Positions 41,106 to 48,431 of a stretch of 64,000 bases of DNA are shown in pieces. The translations under genes were made by a program, and so were the position numbers. The notes under the pieces were generated by a model, which made no database searches, had not been told where the DNA came from, and saw only the letters and a program-made list of their open reading frames with translations. This stretch comes from Roseivirga sp. 4D4 (GTDB taxonomy: Bacteria > Bacteroidota > Bacteroidia > Cytophagales > Cyclobacteriaceae), in assembly GCF_001747095.1 (NCBI RefSeq), contig NZ_MDGP01000001.1:3827001-3891000 (forward strand). The letters are read 5' to 3'. Within the stretch, counting starts at the first letter, position 1, and each line of letters starts with the position of its first letter.

Positions 41106-43252
41106 TTATTGATGAAATCAAACTGCGGAATTATCGCATCTATTATGGAGATAACAAATTAAAACTAAGAACTCACAGCAACAAGAATATCTCCATTGTA
41201 TCGGGTAATAACGGCTATGGTAAAACTTCCCTATTGACCAGTCTGGTATGGTGTCTATATGGGAAGTTAATGATTGACGTAGATGATCGGTATAGAAGAG
41301 AAATTTACGAAGCAGGCGGCTATAAAAAATATTGTCAGAAAACGCTCAACAGAAAGGCTTGGTCTGAGAAGGACAAACACCATGAGCAGTTGATGCTCGA
41401 TTTTAAGCAAGCAGAAGGGCATGAGAAAATAGAGATAGGTGAGCGACTGAAAGGACTAACAGAATTCAGTGTTTCCATAGTGATCTCGGATATATTCATA
41501 CCATCTATCCTCTGTCAGCACGTAGAAATCACCAGATCTTATGATGTTTCTACACACCAAGAAAAAATGGAGATTTTAATTGATGGAAGAGAGAATGAGC
41601 TGACCAGACAAGTGGGTTCAGATATTTTCATCAATGATTTTGTCTTGCCCAAAGAGATCGCCAAGTTTTTCTTTTTCGATGCAGAAAAGATCGTTTCGCT
41701 TGCAGACATACATTCCATAGAAGACAAAAGGAATTTGAGCAAGGCATATGCTGAAGTCTTGGGTATCAAGAAATACGTTGATTTAAAAAGTAACCTTGAG
41801 AATGTTAGAGCACGACTTCGCAAGAAAGTTGCCAGCCCCGAGGACAAAGCAAAACTCAGGGCGCTTTCAAAAGATGTCGAAAAGAATAGAAAGCTCATAG
41901 AGATATGCGATACCAGGATATTTGAATTAGAAGAAAGCATTACTCAGAACAAGAGCCATTCGGAACGCTACCAGGAGAAGCTGATTCGTGAGGGTAGTGC
42001 TATGACGGTGGAGGACCTGAAAGACCTTAGGTCTATGAAAGACCACTTGTCTGAAGAAGGTAGACGGATCAAGCAACAACTAAAGGAGTTAATTGATCTG
42101 GCTCCCTTCGCGATTGCTGCCAAAAAATTAAAACAGGTCAAGATACAGGCAGAACAAGAAGACCTCCAGCGCCAACAGGGGCTTTCTAAATCCTTTATTG
42201 AGACTAAACTGTCTGCCTTCGAGGCCGCACTGGGTGCTCAAAGAAGTGAGTTGGGACTTTCTGAAAAAGGAGAGCAATTGGTCACCGAACTAATGAGAGA
42301 TCAATTTGAGATATCTCAAACAAGCGGTGAAAAGCCCTTGCTGGATTTCGATCGAAATGGTCAGAACCGTTTTTATGCTGTTTTCGATAATCTGTCCAAT
42401 GCGTACAGCAAAGCCTTCAGAAAATTGAGCCGTGATCTGAAAAAGCAGCAGAGTGCTTTTAGCATGATCGTTAACAAGCTCAGCAATGCAGAGTCTAAAG
42501 AAAAAGACCCTGTTATCGTTGCATATCGAAGAAATAAGACTCGCCTGGACAGAACAATTCATAAGGAAGAAAATGAACTGATTACTGAAAAGGCGAAAAG
42601 GATCTCTCTACACAATGAATTGAGTAACCATGCTAAGGTCCTTGCAGAACTAGAGAAGAATATTCAGGTGGAGGAGTTGGATCGTGAGAAAGACTTGGTA
42701 GCAGAGAGGTTGGTTAAAGAGTTAGAAGATTTTATCGCTACACTCAAAGCAAAGAAAAAAGATTCACTGGAAGAAAGACTTCAATCAGAACTCAATCGCT
42801 TGATGCACAAGGCTGATTTCGTAAAAAGGGTGGAAGTGATTATCGATGGTGACCTGATCGAAATAGAATTGTACAGCCCAAGTGATAAGCTTATACCTAA
42901 AGATAGCTTGTCTATGGGTGAAAGGCAATTATATGCTACGGCCTTATTGAAAGCTCTGGTAGACGAATCCAATGTTAAGTTTCCTTTGTTCATTGACAGC
43001 CCTTTGCAAAAGTTTGATCGTGGCCATGCGGAAAATGTCATAAGAGAGTTTTACCCGGAAGTATCAGACCAAGTGGTATTATTTCCCCTATTAGAAGGTG
43101 AGTTGAGTGAGAAAGAATATGATTGGCTCAAACCTAATACAAGCCATGCTTATCTTATTGACAATGTCAATTTAGACCAGTCCAGATTTTTAGAGATTCT
43201 GCCCAACGATCTATTTACCAAATACAACCAAATGCACGCCAATGTTCACTAG
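41102..43252 (+). CDS. dndD: DNA phosphorothioation SMC-like ATPase DndD
   Basis: DndD is an SMC/Rad50-like ATPase of 716 aa that couples ATP hydrolysis to the DNA modification reaction. Walker A (S-G-N-N-G-Y-G-K-T-S) is near residues 34-43. A long coiled coil fills the centre (about 230-560). The ABC signature L-S-M-G-E-R-Q-L-Y is near residue 602, and Walker B (F-I-D-S-P-L) near residue 628. The overlap with dndC and dndE is four and eleven bases, so translation is coupled. Confidence 0.92.
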   Translation: MIIDEIKLRNYRIYYGDNKLKLRTHSNKNISIVSGNNGYGKTSLLTSLVWCLYGKLMIDVDDRYRREIYEAGGYKKYCQKTLNRKAWSEKDKHHEQLMLDFKQAEGHEKIEIGERLKGLTEFSVSIVISDIFIPSILCQHVEITRSYDVSTHQEKMEILIDGRENELTRQVGSDIFINDFVLPKEIAKFFFFDAEKIVSLADIHSIEDKRNLSKAYAEVLGIKKYVDLKSNLENVRARLRKKVASPEDKAKLRALSKDVEKNRKLIEICDTRIFELEESITQNKSHSERYQEKLIREGSAMTVEDLKDLRSMKDHLSEEGRRIKQQLKELIDLAPFAIAAKKLKQVKIQAEQEDLQRQQGLSKSFIETKLSAFEAALGAQRSELGLSEKGEQLVTELMRDQFEISQTSGEKPLLDFDRNGQNRFYAVFDNLSNAYSKAFRKLSRDLKKQQSAFSMIVNKLSNAESKEKDPVIVAYRRNKTRLDRTIHKEENELITEKAKRISLHNELSNHAKVLAELEKNIQVEELDREKDLVAERLVKELEDFIATLKAKKKDSLEERLQSELNRLMHKADFVKRVEVIIDGDLIEIELYSPSDKLIPKDSLSMGERQLYATALLKALVDESNVKFPLFIDSPLQKFDRGHAENVIREFYPEVSDQVVLFPLLEGELSEKEYDWLKPNTSHAYLIDNVNLDQSRFLEILPNDLFTKYNQMHANVH

Positions 43253-43634
43253 TATTAAGACATCAAGAGAGAATAAAGCGCTAGTAACCGAGTTAACCAG
43301 AAAAATGAATCTGGGTGCGGAAAATGTTGTGGCCCGCTTAGCATTGGCCTATTCTTTGTCTAAAGATGAGCGTTTAGAACTTTCAGGTATTCAAGACTCC
43401 CAAGGCAAAGAGTACAGTCGTAAAGTACTGTTGGGTGAATATGATGAAGTCTACATAGCTATGCTCTGTGTGCATTATGACTTATATAAGACAGATAAGG
43501 ACATTGCGCGCTACATAAAGCTTCACATAGACCATGGTTTGACGCTGTTGAATGATGAGTTCAATCAAAAAGGTACCGGAAGTGGGCTTGAGTTTCTGAT
43601 TCAGAAGATAGATGGGGGATTAAACTCCTTATAG
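43242..43634 (+). CDS. dndE: DNA phosphorothioation protein DndE
   Basis: DndE is a small DNA-binding protein (130 aa) required for phosphorothioate modification, known from other bacteria to form a tetramer that binds nicked DNA. The start T-S-R-E-N-K-A-L-V-T-E-L-T-R-K and the region L-A-Y-S-L-S match the helical DndE pattern. ATG 43242 overlaps dndD by 11 bases. The stop is followed by a 58-base gap before the restriction-type helicase gene. Confidence 0.88.
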   Translation: MFTSIKTSRENKALVTELTRKMNLGAENVVARLALAYSLSKDERLELSGIQDSQGKEYSRKVLLGEYDEVYIAMLCVHYDLYKTDKDIARYIKLHIDHGLTLLNDEFNQKGTGSGLEFLIQKIDGGLNSL

Positions 43635-43692
43635 TCATGAGTACTTAGATTCTTACTCATACCAGTTACCACCCCGTGCTCTTTTTTAGATT

Positions 43693-45744
43693 ATGTTAAA
43701 AGATGTTCAATTCAAGTCTATTTATGCCACTGGCCATAACGAGCCAAGTGATTTCTTTATAGATGGGTTAAAGAACAGTATCAATTTTGACCTTGGACTT
43801 GGATATTTCAGGTCCACAGGTTTCAAAGTCCTTTCAGTGGGGTTTGCTAGGTTTTTGCTCAATGGAGGCAAAATGCGTTTTATCATAAACGACAGCCTCA
43901 CACTAAAAGATAAGGGTGCAATTATTGAAGGTCAGCTAAATCTGACGAATGAACAATATGAGCAAGAGTTACTTGGCGATTTTGAGCTTTTAGCCACTAC
44001 GCTGTCCAAACGAGATAGGCACTTTTTCGACTGTCTCTCTTGGTTAATAGCTTCGGATCGTTTGCAAATCATTGCTGTAAAACCCAAAAAAAATAAGGTT
44101 GGGATAGTTCATCACAAGTTCGGAATCTTTTCGGATAGTAGTGGTAACCAAGTAGCATTCAATGGCTCAGTCAATTTTTCACAATATGCTCTGAAGCACA
44201 ATGTCGAAACATTATGGACAGAATACTCTTGGCGGTCTGAAGGAATTTCCAAGGAACGTATTGAAGAAATGATTCGGTTATTTGAGGAGACATGGAATGG
44301 AGATTCTGATGTGGTGAGAAAGATTCCGATAGAGGAGGTAAAGACTGCTGTCTACAATAAGTTCCCCAAGAAGACTTTGAAAGAGCTGGTTGAACAAGAA
44401 TGCCAACTTGCTGAGGAAATTATCAAAGAATATGAGCTGCGTGGTTCAGACCCCCATAAGATTGAGGATATTCTAAGAGATCTTACCGCTAAGCCAAGGT
44501 CCAAGTCAAAGAGAATTAAAAGTGAAGCGGAAGACGTAAATAAATGGAAACACCAGGATGAAGCTGTAGCTGTGTTTCTCAAGAAAAAAAGGGGCGTTTT
44601 AAACATGGCTACGGGAACAGGTAAGACTAGGACTGCCCTTCGAATTGCGGATCACTTAATCAGAGAAGACAGTGTAGATTCCATTATCATATCATGTGAT
44701 GGAATTGACTTACTCGACCAGTGGTACGGTGAAATACTGAACCTTATCTTCTCAAAAGAATTGGCCTGGTGGGTAGTAAGGCAGTACAAAGGTTTACATG
44801 AGGCTGAAGGTTTTAGAGCTAATCCGATTCGAAAGATTTTACTCGTTTCAAGGCCTAAATTACACCTCTCTATGAAAGGCCTAAACGCTATGGAAGCATC
44901 CAGAACGTTGCTGATTCACGATGAGGTCCATAAGCTTGGTAGTCCGGGAAACAGGCGTGAATTGGCAGGACTTTCAGATAATATTCCATATAGGTTAGGA
45001 CTGAGTGCCACTACTGAGAGGGAATACGATCAAGAAGGAACAGAATTTATCATAAGTCATATTGGACCAATAATCAAACAGTTCGATTTAGATATGGCTA
45101 TAAAGAAAGGGATTCTAGTACCTTTCAACTATCACCCTTTGTCCTACTCATTGACCCAAGAGGACAAGAGTAGCCTACAGGGCGTATTTGCACGGAAAGC
45201 AGCACTGGATAAGGCCGGTACACCCATGAGTGATAAAGATTACTGGATGAGTTTGGCTAGAGTTTATAAGACAGCTGAAGGTAAGATACCCGTGTTTCAT
45301 GAATTCCTTAGGAAAAATCCTTATATTCTTGATAAGTGTATAATATTTGTTGAAAACAAAGCCTATGGAGAGGAAATATTGAATATAGTGCATGGGTTTA
45401 CAACTGAATTTCATAGCTACTTTGACGATGATCACTCCTCTGTATTGAGTAAATTTTCATCTGGAGAAATTGAATGTGTTTTGACATGTCACCGTCTGTC
45501 TGAAGGTATTGATATACCCTCACTCAATAATGTGATTCTATTATCATCCGATAGAGCAAGACTTGAGACAATTCAGCGAATTGGACGCTGTTTAAGAACG
45601 GATAAGAAAAACCCAGGTAAAGTGGCCAATGTGGTTGATTTTATAAGGACAAAAGACAAGGCGACTGCAACTCTTAACTCCGATGATGAAAGGGCTCAGT
45701 TCCTCACGGGGCTATCAAAAATTAGGCCTGATAAAGTGAAATGA
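43693..45744 (+). CDS. Phosphorothioation-system restriction protein: PLD-like nuclease plus SF2 helicase
   Basis: This is a 683-aa two-module protein. The N-terminal 220 residues hold a phospholipase-D-like nuclease motif: H-H-K near residue 140, then G-S-V-N near residue 158. Residues about 290-680 are an SF2 helicase with Walker A A-T-G-T-G-K-T near 305-312, a D-E-V-H box near 408, the L-S-A-T motif near 436 and Q-R-I-G-R-C near 635. It matches the family annotated as a DNA phosphorothioation system restriction enzyme (TIGR04095-type), an alternative to DndFGH. It should attack DNA lacking the modification. A four-base gap joins it to the next gene. Confidence 0.85.
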   Translation: MLKDVQFKSIYATGHNEPSDFFIDGLKNSINFDLGLGYFRSTGFKVLSVGFARFLLNGGKMRFIINDSLTLKDKGAIIEGQLNLTNEQYEQELLGDFELLATTLSKRDRHFFDCLSWLIASDRLQIIAVKPKKNKVGIVHHKFGIFSDSSGNQVAFNGSVNFSQYALKHNVETLWTEYSWRSEGISKERIEEMIRLFEETWNGDSDVVRKIPIEEVKTAVYNKFPKKTLKELVEQECQLAEEIIKEYELRGSDPHKIEDILRDLTAKPRSKSKRIKSEAEDVNKWKHQDEAVAVFLKKKRGVLNMATGTGKTRTALRIADHLIREDSVDSIIISCDGIDLLDQWYGEILNLIFSKELAWWVVRQYKGLHEAEGFRANPIRKILLVSRPKLHLSMKGLNAMEASRTLLIHDEVHKLGSPGNRRELAGLSDNIPYRLGLSATTEREYDQEGTEFIISHIGPIIKQFDLDMAIKKGILVPFNYHPLSYSLTQEDKSSLQGVFARKAALDKAGTPMSDKDYWMSLARVYKTAEGKIPVFHEFLRKNPYILDKCIIFVENKAYGEEILNIVHGFTTEFHSYFDDDHSSVLSKFSSGEIECVLTCHRLSEGIDIPSLNNVILLSSDRARLETIQRIGRCLRTDKKNPGKVANVVDFIRTKDKATATLNSDDERAQFLTGLSKIRPDKVK

Positions 45745-45748
45745 GTTT

Positions 45749-45949
45749 ATGATAGACGAGATAATAATTAAGTCCATACAGGAAGCAGTAAGAGACGCTA
45801 AACAACCTGAAGAGCTATCCGAAAAAATTGTTGCTTGGCTACAAGGAGCAGCAGCCAATTCTACTGAATTGAGCGATATCAATCGCTATTCACAGCGATG
45901 TGATCTCTGCTTTGAAACCGTCAAATTATCAAAAAATTTATCCAATTAG
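45749..45949 (+). CDS. Small phosphorothioation-locus protein, 66 aa
   Basis: This acidic helical 66-residue protein is encoded four bases after the helicase gene. Its stop TAG shares one base with the GTG start of the next gene. It has no membrane helix or metal motif, although two cysteines lie in C-D-L-C near residue 51. Small helical proteins annotated as associated with DNA modification systems occur in similar positions. A cofactor role for the ATPase that follows is likely from the overlap alone. Confidence 0.6.
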   Translation: MIDEIIIKSIQEAVRDAKQPEELSEKIVAWLQGAAANSTELSDINRYSQRCDLCFETVKLSKNLSN

Positions 45950-47919
45950 TGGCTACTAGCTTAAAAATATTGGGTTGGAAATCTGAAGGTCTTCGTTGTC
46001 CTGATCATAGTATTTCTTTTGAAGCTGAAAATGGACAAGTTCATAAGATTTCCCTGATCCAGATGCCAAATGGTACTGGAAAAACCACTACACTTAAGTT
46101 GTTGAGGGCGGCATTGGCTGGGCCTCAATTTTGGGATGAACATTTTGATCGATCAGTTGACTTCCGAAAGTCAGAGGCTATAAGTGAGGGAGAGTTTGAA
46201 TTAAGACTTCTTCACAATGACAGATTCCTAACTATCAAACTGCTCTTTGACTTCCATCAGCCCGATTCCATTCCTGAATACAAAACCATATTAAATAAAG
46301 GAGTTGAGGATGGGTTTAAATTACCATCAGAATTGATCCCCTTTTTGAAGCCAGAATTTGTACGACTTTTGGTCTTTGATGGGGAGTATGCCAACGACCT
46401 ACTCGATTCAAAAAAGTCCAACGCTCAACAGGCCATTGACAATTTGTATAGGCTGCCTTTGCTTGAGCAAATGAGCGACCGAATTGAAGATTATTGGAAG
46501 GCACTTGCTGATGCTGCAGGTTCCAGTGGTGGAGAAAAGGAAAAAACCCAAAGGGATAATAGGGTAAAGGCGCTCACGGAGAGACTGAAGGAAGTTAAAA
46601 AACAAAAGGAAAAAGACGATTCTGAAATAAGAAGAGTGAACAGTCAATTGGAGGAGCTTGATTCTCAGTTTTCAGAGGAAATAAAGAAATATGAGAATGA
46701 TCATGAACAACTGAATAAAGCAAATGATGAGTACAAAGAGGCATCTACGCTGCTGGCTAATAAAACAAGATTGCTTGCTATAACATTGAAGAACCCGGCT
46801 GAGCTTTCGCAAGAATTTGATGAGAGTATCTTAGACTTAAAGGAAAGCTTTGATAGAGTGAAATTGCCTGGTTTGGCTGCCAAAGAGTTTTTTGAAGAGA
46901 TAGCAGACGAGGATGAGTGTATTTGTGGTCGAGAAATTACAGATAATGTTAGGAGTGCGATCAAATCTAGAGCGAATAAATATTTAGGCTCTGAAGAAGT
47001 TTCAACACTCAACACAATGAAGTCTGAAATTAAAGACAGAACGTCCGAAAATGCCTCCCTATCATCTGGTCTATTGCACACGCGTTTAAGCGAAGTTATT
47101 GACTCCCAAAATGCTCAGAACTCCGCCAAGTTGAAGGTAGACGCGATTAAGAATTCTGTCGGAGCGAAAGATCCAAGAATTCAAAAAATTCAGGATCAGA
47201 TTAAGACGCTTACATCAAGCTTGACGACTTTGGAAGTTAAGTACGAAAAGTATTTGGATAAAAAAACAAAAACGGACAAGTCATGGAATTTGGAAGTACT
47301 AGCAGAGAGACTTGAGGATGCCAAAGAAAAATTGGCAGAGACTACCGGTACAATTGATCAGAAGATTAAAAAAGATGTACTCCAGGGCATTTTGGTAGAC
47401 GCACATGCTCGGGCAAAAGAATTGCTATCGGAGAATGTTTGCGATCAAGTTAATGACCGTATTTCTGAATTAATGCCACATAATAACATTAGAGTCAACG
47501 AAATCGAAAATTCCTTAAAACTGATAAATAAATCAGGAGGCAGTGCGGGAGAAAACCTAACCATTGGTTATGCCTATCTTTCAACTCTTTTGACTAATAC
47601 TGAGCATCGATTACCCTCCGTTGTAGATAGCCCTACTGGTGCGATTGATCTTGCAATTAGAAAAGAAATAGGAGGGTTAATTCCTAAGCTAGGAGACCAG
47701 TTTATCTGCTTTATTATTTCAAGTGAACGTAATGGTTTCGTAAAGCACTTAGTTAGGAGGAGTACTGAAGGCCCGTACTTTTTGACAATGTTCAGGAAGG
47801 GTAACACTGAAATAGATGGCGAGGCTCAAAAACAGGCATTATTATATGAATCCGTAGATGGTATGTGCGTAGTTGGGAAGGAATATTTTGATCAGTTTCA
47901 CACAGACGATCTCGACTAA
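45949..47919 (+). CDS. SMC/Rad50-like ATPase with zinc-hook-like CxC, second ATPase of the locus
   Basis: This cytoplasmic ABC-type ATPase of 656 aa is distinct from DndD. Walker A (P-N-G-T-G-K-T-T) is near residues 41-48. A long coiled coil is interrupted near the middle by Cys324-I-Cys326-G-R, which resembles a Rad50 zinc hook or the related hook of defence ATPases. The signature region G-G-S-A-G-E-N-L-T and Walker B V-V-D-S-P-T lie near residues 530 and 562. It begins with GTG overlapping the preceding stop. It probably acts with the two small neighbours as a DNA-loop sensor or nuclease regulator, which is inference. Confidence 0.75.
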   Translation: MATSLKILGWKSEGLRCPDHSISFEAENGQVHKISLIQMPNGTGKTTTLKLLRAALAGPQFWDEHFDRSVDFRKSEAISEGEFELRLLHNDRFLTIKLLFDFHQPDSIPEYKTILNKGVEDGFKLPSELIPFLKPEFVRLLVFDGEYANDLLDSKKSNAQQAIDNLYRLPLLEQMSDRIEDYWKALADAAGSSGGEKEKTQRDNRVKALTERLKEVKKQKEKDDSEIRRVNSQLEELDSQFSEEIKKYENDHEQLNKANDEYKEASTLLANKTRLLAITLKNPAELSQEFDESILDLKESFDRVKLPGLAAKEFFEEIADEDECICGREITDNVRSAIKSRANKYLGSEEVSTLNTMKSEIKDRTSENASLSSGLLHTRLSEVIDSQNAQNSAKLKVDAIKNSVGAKDPRIQKIQDQIKTLTSSLTTLEVKYEKYLDKKTKTDKSWNLEVLAERLEDAKEKLAETTGTIDQKIKKDVLQGILVDAHARAKELLSENVCDQVNDRISELMPHNNIRVNEIENSLKLINKSGGSAGENLTIGYAYLSTLLTNTEHRLPSVVDSPTGAIDLAIRKEIGGLIPKLGDQFICFIISSERNGFVKHLVRRSTEGPYFLTMFRKGNTEIDGEAQKQALLYESVDGMCVVGKEYFDQFHTDDLD

Positions 47920-47921
47920 GT

Positions 47922-48392
47922 ATGGCATTTAGAATACCAAATACGGCCAAAACATGGTTTAAACATATTAAATCAAAACAGGGAAGCAATACTGGGTTTG
48001 AGCTTGATTTTGACATACACTACTTCTGTTTGATGGCCGGGTTACACACTCAACGCAAGGAAGATTTGACAGCGAGTGAAACAACGGAGATAGTCCAATA
48101 TTTTCCAAGTGACTATAAGAAGGATAGGCACCTTATTATTGCCCTCTTTTTAAAGAAAGAGCTGGAACAGTTAGGAGTTTCGTTGAAAGAACGAAAGCTT
48201 TTAAACAATCAATTGAAAATTTTAATAAGTACTACGTCTGCAACGCGATTAAGCGATCAAGGAATGAGGGAATTGAACAAATATGCCAATGGGGGTTTCA
48301 GGGTACTTCAAGAGCACTTCTTGGAGCCACCGAGAACTTTGGAGAACTTCTTGATTACTTTTAACAAGCTTTTTACCAAAAGTGAACCCTAA
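47922..48392 (+). CDS. Protein of unknown function closing the dnd-linked cassette, 156 aa
   Basis: This soluble helical protein starts two bases after the ATPase stop. It contains an F-D-I-H-Y-F-C-L-M-A-G-L segment and a late F-R-V-L-Q-E-H-F segment, but I do not recognise a family. No nuclease or toxin motif is evident. Position and tight spacing make it part of the same transcript as the ATPase and helicase. It resembles the small helical proteins that accompany SMC-like defence ATPases only in size. Confidence 0.6.
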   Translation: MAFRIPNTAKTWFKHIKSKQGSNTGFELDFDIHYFCLMAGLHTQRKEDLTASETTEIVQYFPSDYKKDRHLIIALFLKKELEQLGVSLKERKLLNNQLKILISTTSATRLSDQGMRELNKYANGGFRVLQEHFLEPPRTLENFLITFNKLFTKSEP

Positions 48393-48397
48393 TTAAC

Positions 48398-48414
48398 GCC
48401 AATAGGTGATTGGC
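48398..48414. terminator. Hairpin between convergent genes
   Basis: GCCAAT-N5-ATTGGC forms a six-base stem, followed by a short T-run, in the 39-base gap between the dnd-linked cassette and the convergent NTPase gene. It may terminate the dnd transcript. Confidence 0.4.
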
Positions 48415-48431
48415 TTTGCAAGATGATGAAG

